The notes: generated from the sequence alone by a model not told the origin. Numbered from the stretch's first letter, positions 1 to 8,401 are shown. The stretch: 64,000 nt of DNA from Ferrovibrio xuzhouensis (GCF_042648965.1 NZ_JBHRYJ010000005.1:186001-250000), one strand, 5' to 3'. Translations and numbers: made by a program.

Positions 1-591
1 CTGGCGATCAATCCGCTGGGGGTGGTGCCGACAATCCTGCATGACGGGCGGCCGCTACATGAGAGCGGTACCATTTGCGAATACCTCGACACCATCTTCC
101 CGGAGCCTCGGCTACGCCCTGATGACCCCTACGACCTCGCCCTGATGCGGAACTGGGTCCGCCATGTCGACGGCCTCATCGGCAACCTCATCCGCTTCAA
201 CTGGCGACACCATTTGCAGAAGAAGGCCGAGAAGATGTCGGAGGATGAGCTCCAGGCCATGCTGACAAAGATCCCCAGCGCGGAACGGCGCGAAGCCTGG
301 ATGCGCGTCGCCCGGAGTCCCTATACCGAGGAAGAACTCGGTGAGGCCCGGTCCAAGCTCATTGGCCTTCTCGATCAGATGGAAGACATGATTTCCGGGG
401 GCTGGCTGATCGGCGGCCGCTATTCACTTGCCGATATCGCTGTCGCGCCGTTCGTCAGGCGGATCGACGAAGAGATCGCTCCGGAAGCCCTGTCGCCGGT
501 TCAGCGGCCCAAAGTTGCCGCCTGGTGGGCTGCTCTCCAGGCGCGCCCGGCATATGCACGGGCTGACTTCGGGGCCTTCGTGGACGCCTAG
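1..591 (+). CDS. Glutathione S-transferase family protein, 5'-truncated by window edge
   Basis: The reading frame is open from base 1, so the N-terminus lies outside the window. The first residues read LAINPLGVVPTILHDG followed by ESGTICEYLD. This is the end of the thioredoxin-like GST domain: a cis-Pro loop in VVPTI and the glutathione-contacting ES pair. The rest is an all-helical C-terminal domain ending in a tryptophan- and alanine-rich helix. Cytosolic GSTs conjugate or isomerise electrophiles with glutathione; the substrate cannot be read from the sequence. About 50 N-terminal residues are missing compared with a typical GST of 200-240 aa. The gene ends 130 bp before dnaE2, with a LexA box in between, so it is unlikely to share the polymerase's regulation. 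Confidence 0.88.
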   Translation: MAINPLGVVPTILHDGRPLHESGTICEYLDTIFPEPRLRPDDPYDLALMRNWVRHVDGLIGNLIRFNWRHHLQKKAEKMSEDELQAMLTKIPSAERREAWMRVARSPYTEEELGEARSKLIGLLDQMEDMISGGWLIGGRYSLADIAVAPFVRRIDEEIAPEALSPVQRPKVAAWWAALQARPAYARADFGAFVDA

Positions 592-678
592 GCGACAACG
601 CCTTAGCTTTCTGACGAAGGCTATATTCGGCCGTTTTCCAACATTTATAGCCAAGCCGGGCGTCGAACATAGGAACAA

Positions 679-693
679 GAACATATTGCGAAC
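679..693. promoter_or_regulatory. LexA (SOS) box upstream of dnaE2
   Basis: The sequence is GAAC-N7-GAAC, the reverse complement of the alphaproteobacterial LexA consensus GTTC-N7-GTTC. It lies about 30 bp upstream of the dnaE2 start, where bound LexA would block RNA polymerase. A further GAAC half-site lies at 673-676. The match is exact at all eight consensus positions. Confidence 0.8.
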
Positions 694-723
694 ATATGCC
701 ACTCTGGGCTATGTCCAGTGGCC

Positions 724-3700
724 ATGTCCGCTCCACACCAAGTCGACAGACATGGCAACGATGCATCGGCAACAACCGCCTACGCCGAGCTCCACTGCCT
801 GACCAACTTCTCCTTCCTCGAAGGTGCCAGCCATGCCGAGGAGCTGGTCCAACAGGCCGCCTTGCTGGGGCTGTCTGCCATCGCCATCACCGACCGCAAC
901 ACGCTGGCCGGTGTCGTGCGCGCCCACGTGGCCGCCAGGAATGCCGCCATCCAGCTCATCATCGGCGCCAGGCTCGATTTCCGGGACGCCCCGAGCGTCA
1001 TCTGCCTGCCGATGGATCTGGCTGCCTACAGCCGCCTCAGCCAGCTCATCTCGCTCGGCCGCCGCCGCGCGCCCAAGGGAGAGGCCGAGCTCTACTGGGC
1101 TGACCTCATGGAGCGGCTGGACGGCCAGCAGATCGTCCTGCTGGCGCCCAAACGGGTCGAGCAGGCCTTCATCAGCCGGATGGAGGCCCTGCGGGACCTG
1201 ATTGGCGACAACCTGTCACTGGGCGTCTCCAACCTGATGCGCGGTCGTGACCGCCAGCGCATCGACCGCTGGGCCAAGGTCGCGGCCAAGTCTGGCGTTG
1301 CCATGGCCGCCATCAACGACGTCATTTATCACCACCCGACCCGCGCCCGCCTGCAGGACGTGCTGACGGCGACCCGGCATCGCTGCACGGTCGACGAGCT
1401 GGGTCTGCGCGCCGAGCCCAATGCCGAGCGATACCTGAAATCGCCCGCGCAGATGGCCAAGCTTTTCCGGGACCACCCGGAGGCCCTGGCCCGCAGCGTA
1501 GAGATTGCCAGCCGCTGCCGCTTCTCGCTGTCCGAGCTCGCTTACGTCTACCCCGAGGAAAGCCGGGGCGAGAGCGCGACACCACAGGCGGAACTCGAGC
1601 GTCTGGCCTGGTTGGGCGCCCAAACACGCTACCCCGATGGCATACCGGCCAAGGTACAGGCCCAGCTCGAGCATGAGCTCCGGCTCATCGAGCAGCTCAA
1701 CTATCCGGCCTACTTCCTGACCGTCTACGAGATGGTCAGCTTCGCCCGGGACCGCGGCATCCTTTGCCAGGGCCGCGGTTCGGCCGCCAATTCGGCGGTC
1801 TGCTTCTGCCTGGGCGTCACCTCGGTCGACCCGGCCACCCAGGATGTCCTGTTCGAGCGCTTCATCTCGGCCGAGCGGGCCGAGCCGCCTGACATCGATG
1901 TCGACTTCGAGCATGAGCGCCGTGAAGAGGTCATCCAGCATATCTATGAGAAGTACGGCCGGGACCGGGCAGGTATTGCCGCCACCATCATCAGCTTCCG
2001 GTCCAAGCTCGCCATCCGTACCGTCGGCCGGGCGCTCGGCCTGTCCGTGGATGCCATCAATCGCATTTCACGAACCATGCACTGGTGGTCCAAGGAACGG
2101 TATTCGCCAGACTCGCTCCGGGATGCCGGTATCGACCCGGATTCAGCCCTGATCCGGACCGTGGTGGAGCTGGCCAATGAGCTCATCAGCTTCCCGCGCC
2201 ATATCAGCCAGCATGTGGGAGGTTTCGTCATCACCAACGGGCCGCTGGCCGACCTGGTCCCCGTCGAGAATGCCCGCATGGTCGACCGGACCATTGTCCA
2301 ATGGGACAAGGATGACCTGGACGCCCTGGGGCTTCTGAAAATCGACGTCCTGGCGCTGGGCATGCTGACCTGCATCGCCAAGTGCTTCGGCCTGCTGGAG
2401 CGCCATTACGGTAGGTCATACGACCTCGCCACCATCCCCCAGGATGACAAAGTCACCTATGACATGATCTGCCAGGCCGACACCGTGGGCGTCTTCCAGA
2501 TCGAGAGCCGGGCGCAGATGACCATGCTGCCGCGGCTGCAGCCCCGGACCTTCTATGACCTGGTCATTGAGGTGGCCATTGTGCGGCCCGGCCCCATCCA
2601 GGGCGACATGGTCAATCCCTACCTGCTGCGCCGCCAGGGCAAGGAGCCGGTCAGCTACCCCTCCGAGGCCCTCAGGGAGGTGCTGGGCAAAACACTGGGC
2701 GTACCGCTCTTCCAAGAGCAGGTGATGAAGATTGCCATGGTCAGCGCGGGCTTCAGTGCCGGTGAGGCCGACCAGCTCCGGCGCGCCATGGCGACCTTCA
2801 AGCGAACCGGCACCATCGGCACTTTCCGGGACCGCCTCATCAACGGCATGACCGAACGCGGCTACAAGCCCGAATTCGCTGAACAGGTCTTCTGCCAGAT
2901 TGAGGGCTTCGGCGAATATGGCTTCCCCGAGAGCCATGCCGCCAGCTTCGCCCTGCTGGCCTATGCATCGAGCTGGCTGAAGTGCCATTACCCGGCCGCT
3001 TTCACCGCCGCCATCCTGAACGCTCAGCCCATGGGCTTCTATTCATCGAGCCGCCTGGTCATCGACGCCAGGGACCATGGCGTCGAGGTGCGGCCCATCG
3101 ACGTCAACTACAGCTACTGGGACAACACCCTGGAGCCGACGGCCGGACGCCATGGCCATGCGCTACGGCTCGGCTTCCGGCAGATAAAGGGCTTCCGGCA
3201 GGATGACGCTGAGCGACTGACCGATGCCCGCGGCGACAGCTACGGTGCCATCCGGGACATCTGGCGGCGGGCTGGCCTGCCACCGGCCGTCCTAGAGCGG
3301 CTGGCCCGAGCCGATGCCTTCGGCTCACTCGGCCTCGACCGACGCTCGGCGCTTTGGAACATCAAAGGTCTCAGTGACGCACCGCTGCCGCTGTTTGACT
3401 TCGCCGAGACCGCCATCTCGGCCAACAGCAACCTGCCGCCGGTCGAGACCGGGCCAGAGCCCGAGATCCAGCTGCCGCGGCTGACGACGGGCGAGAACGT
3501 GGTCCAGGACTACCGGGAGACCTCGCTAACGCTCCGCCCGCATCCTCTCGGCCTGCTGCGGCCACAGCTCAAGGACCAGAAGCTCGTCCAGGCGCGCGAC
3601 CTGATGACCTTGCCTGACGGAAAGAAGGTCCGCGTCGGCGGCCTGGTGCTGGTGCGTCAGCGGCCAGGGACTGCCTCCGGCGTCATCTTTTCCACCATCG

Positions 3701-4008
3701 AGGACGAGACCGGAACAGCCAACATCATTATCTGGCCGCGGACCTTTGAGGCCTATCGCAAGCAGGTGCTGGCCGCCCGGCTGATGATTGTCGAAGGCAA
3801 GCTACAGCGGGAGGGCATCGTCATCCATGTCGTAGCCGACAGAATCATGGACGGCACGCATCTGCTAAGCGGTCTTGGCGACATCGACCTGGATGAGGAC
3901 TTCAATGGCGTGCTGTCGCGGGCGGACGAAATGAAGAAGCCGCCTAGGGAGCTGAAGCCGGTGAAGGATGTGGTGGGGAGCTTTCCGGAGGGGCGGAATT
4001 TTAGGTGA
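724..4008 (+). CDS. dnaE2: Error-prone DNA polymerase DnaE2 (ImuC)
   Basis: This is a C-family DNA polymerase of about 1094 aa, the usual DnaE2 length, which carries out mutagenic translesion synthesis in the SOS response. An N-terminal PHP domain (roughly residues 20-220, beginning AYAELHCLTNFSFLEGAS) is followed by the palm. The catalytic aspartates are in PPDIDVDFEHERR near residue 390 and KIDVLALG near 540. A C-terminal OB fold (VRVGGLVLVRQRPG...IIIWP) follows. The ATG at 724 gives the typical MSAP start; an in-frame GTG at 718 is the alternative. DnaE2 normally sits in a lexA-imuA-imuB-dnaE2 cassette and needs ImuB for clamp contact. No imuA or imuB is next to it here, so its partner must be elsewhere or absent. 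The LexA box at 679 indicates DNA-damage induction. Confidence 0.96.
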   Translation: MSAPHQVDRHGNDASATTAYAELHCLTNFSFLEGASHAEELVQQAALLGLSAIAITDRNTLAGVVRAHVAARNAAIQLIIGARLDFRDAPSVICLPMDLAAYSRLSQLISLGRRRAPKGEAELYWADLMERLDGQQIVLLAPKRVEQAFISRMEALRDLIGDNLSLGVSNLMRGRDRQRIDRWAKVAAKSGVAMAAINDVIYHHPTRARLQDVLTATRHRCTVDELGLRAEPNAERYLKSPAQMAKLFRDHPEALARSVEIASRCRFSLSELAYVYPEESRGESATPQAELERLAWLGAQTRYPDGIPAKVQAQLEHELRLIEQLNYPAYFLTVYEMVSFARDRGILCQGRGSAANSAVCFCLGVTSVDPATQDVLFERFISAERAEPPDIDVDFEHERREEVIQHIYEKYGRDRAGIAATIISFRSKLAIRTVGRALGLSVDAINRISRTMHWWSKERYSPDSLRDAGIDPDSALIRTVVELANELISFPRHISQHVGGFVITNGPLADLVPVENARMVDRTIVQWDKDDLDALGLLKIDVLALGMLTCIAKCFGLLERHYGRSYDLATIPQDDKVTYDMICQADTVGVFQIESRAQMTMLPRLQPRTFYDLVIEVAIVRPGPIQGDMVNPYLLRRQGKEPVSYPSEALREVLGKTLGVPLFQEQVMKIAMVSAGFSAGEADQLRRAMATFKRTGTIGTFRDRLINGMTERGYKPEFAEQVFCQIEGFGEYGFPESHAASFALLAYASSWLKCHYPAAFTAAILNAQPMGFYSSSRLVIDARDHGVEVRPIDVNYSYWDNTLEPTAGRHGHALRLGFRQIKGFRQDDAERLTDARGDSYGAIRDIWRRAGLPPAVLERLARADAFGSLGLDRRSALWNIKGLSDAPLPLFDFAETAISANSNLPPVETGPEPEIQLPRLTTGENVVQDYRETSLTLRPHPLGLLRPQLKDQKLVQARDLMTLPDGKKVRVGGLVLVRQRPGTASGVIFSTIEDETGTANIIIWPRTFEAYRKQVLAARLMIVEGKLQREGIVIHVVADRIMDGTHLLSGLGDIDLDEDFNGVLSRADEMKKPPRELKPVKDVVGSFPEGRNFR

Positions 4009-4068
4009 TGAACTTGCCTATCCCGCAGACCGCCTACGATTCCTGATCGCCTACAAACGTATGCCAAG

Positions 4069-4263
4069 CCGAACAGATTAATTCCCTTTTGCGCACCTGT
4101 TGGTTGATGTAGGAATCTCGAGGGGCTTGGGTAGAGGCAAGCGACGCAACCTGCCAATAGGCCACTGGAGCGTCGAGGTCGACTCGACATTGATGTCGTT
4201 TGTCTAAGCGGTCAGCGCCAGCAGTTTTTTCGGCAACGCAGCATACCAAAGTCCGAACAGATT
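4069..4263. repeat. Imperfect direct repeat in the dnaE2-TIR intergenic region
   Basis: The 11-mer CCGAACAGATT occurs at 4069-4079 and again at 4253-4263, each preceded by a related ATRCCAA sequence. The copies lie 184 bp apart in the non-coding stretch between dnaE2 and the TIR operon. They could be binding sites or a scar of island insertion; nothing in the sequence decides between these. No gene was recognised in 4009-4304. The second copy lies about 40 bp upstream of the first TIR gene. Confidence 0.3.
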
Positions 4264-4304
4264 CCTGACTCTAAGGCAAAAATAAAAAGAAATCGAGGAG
4301 ACCT

Positions 4305-4817
4305 ATGCCGATCTCATATCGCGATTTGCGCGCTGCAGCACCTCGTATTCAACAAAGATACAGATCGCTATATGAAGCGCGGACTGCCGGTGCGAAGTCT
4401 GCGTTCCTATCTCACAGCCATTTAGACCAGGAACTAGTCAAAGGCCTTGTTGCCAAGCTCCAAGAGAGTGGCTGGCTTATATATGTCGATTGGGCTGACC
4501 ACACGATGCCCAACAGGCCGAACCGAGAAACGGCAAAAAAAATAAAAGATAAAATTCTGGAGACTACCTACTTCCTTTTCCTAGCCACACAAAATTCCAT
4601 GAATTCACGCTGGTGCCCGTGGGAAATTGGCTACGCTGACGGAACGAAGAGCATCGAGAACATTTTTGTAATCCCCACAGCCGACGACAATGGAATCACA
4701 CACGGTAACGAGTATCTCGATCTCTATCGACGGATCGACCTTACCAACGTCAACAACCGGCTCGGCGCATTTAACCCCACCGAAGTCAACGGGATGTTTG
4801 TAGAGAACATCCGATGA
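4305..4817 (+). CDS. TIR-domain protein (first gene of TIR-SLOG operon)
   Basis: This 170-aa protein is almost entirely one bacterial TIR domain. The first beta strand is AFLSHSH (residues 33-39), followed by a helix. A BB-loop-like stretch is VDWADHTMP. The alpha-C region is SRWCPWEIGYADG, where Glu107 sits at the position of the catalytic glutamate in NAD-cleaving TIR enzymes. Family knowledge: bacterial TIRs hydrolyse or cyclise NAD+ and often serve phage defence. A clear ribosome site (GAGGAG) precedes the ATG. The gene overlaps the next by an ATGA junction, so the two are probably translationally coupled. The local DNA is much more AT-rich than dnaE2, suggesting transfer. Whether it makes a signal or acts as effector is not decided by the sequence. 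Confidence 0.85.
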   Translation: MPISYRDLRAAAPRIQQRYRSLYEARTAGAKSAFLSHSHLDQELVKGLVAKLQESGWLIYVDWADHTMPNRPNRETAKKIKDKILETTYFLFLATQNSMNSRWCPWEIGYADGTKSIENIFVIPTADDNGITHGNEYLDLYRRIDLTNVNNRLGAFNPTEVNGMFVENIR

Positions 4818-5983
4818 CAACACCCGATTCCGCCTTGTACCAATTAATAGTTCTGGGGAAACCCGGCGCAAACATACTTGCGGACTTAGAAGCCGAAATC
4901 AGACGCGCGATCCAAAACTTTCAATTGGACTTTGGCACACAGGTGACATGGACGGTTGCCGCAGGTCCAATAGACATACCCCCCGATCAAGCCGCGGCTG
5001 CGATATACTTCGGACACTTGGGCGCCGATGATGCCGAGGTCGAGAGCATGGTGTCCCAAAGCGTTCCGATCCTGCCAGTCGTCGACGATTTAGAGCACGC
5101 AACTGGCCAGTTACCGCCATCAATCCAGCCCCTGAACGCTCTTGGCCTAAAGCAAAACCCACTAGAAAGGATTGCCTCAGCACTCCTAGAGTGCGTCAGC
5201 CTATTACCTCGCCAACGACGCGTATTCCTCAGCTATAGGCGAATTGAATCCCGATCAGCGGCGCTACAATTATTCGACACTCTGTCGGCTCGACAATTTA
5301 ACGTTTTCTTGGACACTCATGAAATATCTCCAGGAGTGCATTTCCAGCAGGCCCTATGGCATAACCTCTGCGACTGCGACGTCTTGGTAATGCTCGACAC
5401 TGCAGACTACTTCGGAAGCCGATGGACAAAAGCCGAGTTTGGTCGCGCGCTGGCGAAGGGGATTCCGATTCTCAGAGTGGGGTGGCCTTCTGTAGCCACA
5501 GCGCGCATTGCACAAACCTCATCATCGATCGCACTCGACGGAATTGATCTCGATGCTGGCGGCAATATCTCTCTGACCAAAGTAACCGAAATATGTAATG
5601 CAGTTGAGCGTTTACGATGCTTGAGCCATGCAGTCCGAAATCTAAATATCGTGAGTCATCTTAAGAAGGCAGCAGAATGTGTCGGCGGACAACTCAAAGC
5701 CGTTGGTAGAAATTCTGCTGTCCACATCGAGCTACCAAGCGGAGGAGGCGAGATTATCGTATACCCACAGGTAGGGGTTCCAACTTCCAGGTCCCTACAA
5801 GAGGCTCATGGATACGCCATCTCAAGGACAACACTGGTCCCCGCCGTAGTATATGACCACCTAGGCTTAGACCCGGCATGGCAAGGTCACTTGGACTGGT
5901 TGGGAGACCAAGTTCAAGCAGTTCGTTGGCTTAAACTGGAAAGGGCTGCCTGGTCATTCGCGGACTGGGAGGACAAGACATGA
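4814..5983 (+). CDS. TIR-domain protein with extra N- and C-terminal domains
   Basis: This is a 389-aa three-part protein. Residues 1-125 form an alpha/beta region (LIVLGKPG start, YFGHLG and PILPVVDD strands) that may be a degenerate TIR-like or Rossmannoid module. Residues 136-225 are a clear TIR domain, from VFLSYRR at 137 to SRWTKAEFGRAL with candidate catalytic Glu208. The remaining 160 residues form an alpha/beta region I do not recognise (VHIELPSGGGEIIVYP; WQGHLDWLGDQ). It overlaps the preceding and following genes by four bases each. The architecture suggests a TIR enzyme whose activity is controlled by flanking sensor domains; that is inference. Together with the first gene it gives two divergent TIRs in one operon. 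Confidence 0.8.
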   Translation: MTTPDSALYQLIVLGKPGANILADLEAEIRRAIQNFQLDFGTQVTWTVAAGPIDIPPDQAAAAIYFGHLGADDAEVESMVSQSVPILPVVDDLEHATGQLPPSIQPLNALGLKQNPLERIASALLECVSLLPRQRRVFLSYRRIESRSAALQLFDTLSARQFNVFLDTHEISPGVHFQQALWHNLCDCDVLVMLDTADYFGSRWTKAEFGRALAKGIPILRVGWPSVATARIAQTSSSIALDGIDLDAGGNISLTKVTEICNAVERLRCLSHAVRNLNIVSHLKKAAECVGGQLKAVGRNSAVHIELPSGGGEIIVYPQVGVPTSRSLQEAHGYAISRTTLVPAVVYDHLGLDPAWQGHLDWLGDQVQAVRWLKLERAAWSFADWEDKT

Positions 5984-6600
5984 GCGCAGTTTTCCTCTCT
6001 GCAAGCATTCCGGTACCGGGGCGAAAGCATTTCTTCGAAACAGCCAATCCATTCCTGATACAAGCGAGCGTCCGCGAGTTCGTATGGACCGTACTTGGAC
6101 GGAGGAAGCTAATTTGGGGCGGCCACCCTTCGATCACTCCAATGATCTGGGCAGTTTGTGCGGACTTAGGACTCGACTATGCGAAAACGGTCAAGCTGTA
6201 TCAATCCCGATATTTCGAAGGCCGCTTCCCACCCGAGAATACTGAATTTGCGAACGTCGAATTAACGCCGAATATCCAAGACAGCTTGGATCTAAGCCTA
6301 ACGGAAATGCGGCGCAGGATGATAGGCGGCAACAAGTTTGAAGCCGCCATATTCATCGGCGGCATGGAAGGGATTTTCGAAGAGCACGAGATGTTTAGAC
6401 AGGCTCATCCGGATGCGCGAGTGATTCTAGTCAAGCCCCCCGGTGGGGCTACCCTGGATTTAGTACCAGCAGAAGAAAAAGACAAAGACAGAAGAAGCCC
6501 AAAAGCGTTCGGGGGTCCTATGGACTATGACTTCAACCGACTGTTCCATGACCTATTGAAGATTCGGCCTAACGAGGAGCGCTCGAGCGGACTCACATAG
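5980..6600 (+). CDS. SLOG-superfamily-like protein associated with TIR genes
   Basis: This is a 206-aa Rossmannoid protein. It starts AVFLSASIP; a GGHPSIT loop lies at residues 47-53, after a hydrophobic strand KLIW. A second glycine loop, IFIGGMEGIFEE, begins near 124. This strand-GG-helix pattern is typical of SLOG proteins, which bind nucleotides or nucleotide-derived ligands. I recall a TIR-associated SLOG family (often called TPALS) with this kind of N-terminus; that assignment is from memory and unchecked. In Thoeris, a SLOG domain in ThsA senses the cyclic ADP-ribose product of a TIR enzyme. Here the SLOG is free-standing, with no SIR2 nuclease or membrane segment attached. It overlaps the upstream TIR gene by ATGA, and the next gene begins 17 bp downstream. 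Confidence 0.72.
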   Translation: MSAVFLSASIPVPGRKHFFETANPFLIQASVREFVWTVLGRRKLIWGGHPSITPMIWAVCADLGLDYAKTVKLYQSRYFEGRFPPENTEFANVELTPNIQDSLDLSLTEMRRRMIGGNKFEAAIFIGGMEGIFEEHEMFRQAHPDARVILVKPPGGATLDLVPAEEKDKDRRSPKAFGGPMDYDFNRLFHDLLKIRPNEERSSGLT

Positions 6601-6617
6601 TTTGGGGGGGACTAAAC

Positions 6618-7100
6618 GTGGCTAAAGTATTTTTCAGCTTTTACTTCGACGAAGACTGCTGGCGCACACAGCAGGTGCGCAACATTGGCGCGATCGAAAA
6701 GGACGAGCCTGTGTCAAAAAATGACTGGGAAAAGGTGAAGAAGGGAGGAGCCACGGAGATTGAGAAGTGGATTGAAGGCCAGATGAAGAAGAGTGACTGT
6801 CTGGTCGTACTTGTCGGGGAGAACACGGACTCGCGCCCTTGGATTCAACACGAAATCAAGAGAGCCTGGGCGCTGAACAAAGGCATCTTAGGAATCCGGA
6901 TACATAAGCTTCTTGATAGCAATGGAAATCCATCGACCGCTGGCACAAATCCGTTCACCAGATTCACGGTTGGTGACAAACCCTTCGATAAACTTGTTGA
7001 CCTAAAGAGCCCGGCTGGTCAGACGGGCAAAGCGGTATATGAAACCATCTCCGGAAACATAGAAGCCTGGGTAACGGCCGCAATTAAAGCCCGCAAATGA
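6618..7100 (+). CDS. ThsB-like TIR protein (DUF1863 / MTH538 family), copy 1
   Basis: This 160-aa protein starts at a GTG preceded by a G-rich ribosome site. The order VFFSFYFDED...VRNIG...W...KKGG...WI...SDCLVVLVGENT..RPWIQHEIKRAW...GIRIHK...NPF matches the MTH538 TIR-like family that includes ThsB of the Thoeris anti-phage system. Glu79 in WIQHEI is the candidate catalytic residue. Family knowledge: ThsB senses infection and makes a cyclic ADP-ribose isomer that activates ThsA. No ThsA (SIR2-SLOG or Macro-TM) lies in the window, so the receptor may be the SLOG protein just upstream. It is a tandem paralogue of the following gene. Confidence 0.82.
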   Translation: MAKVFFSFYFDEDCWRTQQVRNIGAIEKDEPVSKNDWEKVKKGGATEIEKWIEGQMKKSDCLVVLVGENTDSRPWIQHEIKRAWALNKGILGIRIHKLLDSNGNPSTAGTNPFTRFTVGDKPFDKLVDLKSPAGQTGKAVYETISGNIEAWVTAAIKARK

Positions 7101-7125
7101 ACAGAAAAAACGATGGGAATTCCCA

Positions 7126-7590
7126 ATGCCGAAAAAACTTTTCTATAGCTTTCATTTTGATCGGGACGTTTGGCGCACCTCGCAGGTTCGCAACATTGGC
7201 TCTGTCGAAGGGCGAGAGCCTGTTAATCAGAACAAATGGGAAGAGGTAAAGCGTGGCGGCGATGCAGCCATCCAGAGATGGATTGATGCGCAAATGGCTG
7301 ATCGAGATTGCTTAGTGGTCTTGATTGGCGCCGAAACGGCCAGCCGACCGTGGATCACATATGAGATCAAAAAAGCATGGGCAAACCGGATCGGAGTCTT
7401 TGGCATTCGGATTCACAAGTTGCTTGATGCAGCGGGAAATCCTTGCGTCGCTGGTCCGAGTCCGTTTTCGGACATCATCGCCGTTTATGACCCTCCAGGC
7501 CCACGTAGCACTGACGCTTATGCCCACATCGCTCAAAATATTGCCGGATGGGTAGACACCGCAATCCAACACCGCAAGCGGTATAATTAG
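7126..7590 (+). CDS. ThsB-like TIR protein (DUF1863 / MTH538 family), copy 2
   Basis: This 154-aa paralogue of the preceding gene shares long runs of positions, such as VRNIG, EPV, K.GG, WI..QM, DCLVVL.G, SRPWI..EIK.AW and GIRIHKLLD..GNP. The putative catalytic glutamate is Glu80 in WITYEIK. The copies have diverged well beyond a recent duplication, with most differences near the C-terminus. Thoeris loci often carry several ThsB proteins that each recognise a different phage trigger. Two kept copies here would fit that pattern, which is inference. It is the last gene of the operon; a large inverted repeat lies 160 bp downstream. Confidence 0.82.
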   Translation: MPKKLFYSFHFDRDVWRTSQVRNIGSVEGREPVNQNKWEEVKRGGDAAIQRWIDAQMADRDCLVVLIGAETASRPWITYEIKKAWANRIGVFGIRIHKLLDAAGNPCVAGPSPFSDIIAVYDPPGPRSTDAYAHIAQNIAGWVDTAIQHRKRYN

Positions 7591-7752
7591 TCAGATTCCA
7601 AATTGAAGTGATGGTGCAACGGCAAATATGGAGTTCTGATTCGCTATTTTCCGAACGGAATTCGCTGGCGAATGTTTCAAGAGATAGATTTGCAAATCTA
7701 AGAGCTGCCCATCTGATACTGGCGGAAGGCAACGCCAAATTGAGCCTGGGAT

Positions 7753-7785
7753 GCCAAAATATGGCACTGACTGCCATATTTTGGC
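7753..7785. repeat. Perfect 14-bp inverted repeat downstream of TIR operon
   Basis: The arms GCCAAAATATGGCA and TGCCATATTTTGGC match perfectly around a 5-base loop. No T-tract follows on either side, so it is not a standard intrinsic terminator, though it could still end the TIR transcript. It lies exactly where the AT-rich TIR block gives way to the GC-rich recombinase cassette, so a recombination or cassette-junction role is possible. The surrounding 7591-8035 stretch has only one tiny possible ORF. Confidence 0.6.
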
Positions 7786-7821
7786 TTGACCGAGCGCTCA
7801 TATTCTGCTTCTGTTCTCGCC

Positions 7822-7920
7822 ATGAACGAGCTTCTCCTTCCGGATGACTTCGAGCCAGTGGGCACGCCGCGATCGGCGGTCCACGTGGCGGAGATATTCA
7901 CGCCCCGAAGACGCCGCTGA
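7822..7920 (+). CDS. Possible 32-aa ORF or gene remnant
   Basis: A short frame encodes MNELLLPDDFEPVG followed by an arginine-rich end (PRRRR). GC content rises to cassette level here. There is no convincing ribosome site. It may be the start of a truncated gene, a leader peptide or chance. The remainder of 7591-8035 holds the inverted repeat at 7753 and a GC-rich hairpin near 7977-8000 (CCGCCGTC / GACGGTGG, one wobble pair) just before the next gene. Confidence 0.2.
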   Translation: MNELLLPDDFEPVGTPRSAVHVAEIFTPRRRR

Positions 7921-8035
7921 GCGGGCTTGGGGACCCGGGTCAATATTAGGGCCCATCCCGAGGCGCGCTTCGGCTACCCCCGCCGTCTGAGGACGGTGGG
8001 CAGACACCGTATTCGCGATCTCAGGGAGCATCCCC

Positions 8036-8386
8036 ATGTTTCGGTACACCCCGAATAAAGGCCTGCCTCAGGCCGTCTTCGACGACGTGCGTAAACTTCG
8101 TGCCCTGGCCGATGACCTCGAGGCCATCGCCAACGGCACCTTGCCTGCACCCGATGCGTTGGCCAGCGCGCCTTTCCTGGATGGCTATTGGTTCACACCC
8201 CGCCAGTTTCTGAGCATGTGTGGGTCGGTGGCCGACCACCCGCTGGTTTTCGACCCCATGGTGACCACCAGCCAACTTTGGGTGCTGGCACCGGAACTGG
8301 GCTGGGCGCGCACCTACAGCCGCTTCTATCGGCTGGGTACGGCGCTCGAGACGGATGACCTGATCATTCAGGACGGCCTGCAATGA
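8036..8386 (+). CDS. Small conserved island protein, paralogue A
   Basis: This 116-aa cytoplasmic protein has no signal or membrane segment. It shares a pattern with the gene at 8478: a helical N-terminus with LRALADDLEAIANG, then AP.L.G, then the C-terminal signature TSQLWVLAPELGWARTYSRFYRLG. I associate this GWART..RFYRL signature with a small alphaproteobacterial uncharacterised family (possibly DUF6634; recalled, not checked). Ribosome site AGGGAG lies 8 bp before the ATG. It heads a rightward cassette of small proteins and a Lon-type AAA+ ATPase. Function unknown. Confidence 0.7.
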   Translation: MFRYTPNKGLPQAVFDDVRKLRALADDLEAIANGTLPAPDALASAPFLDGYWFTPRQFLSMCGSVADHPLVFDPMVTTSQLWVLAPELGWARTYSRFYRLGTALETDDLIIQDGLQ

Positions 8387-8401
8387 GCGCCCCCGCCAAC
8401 A

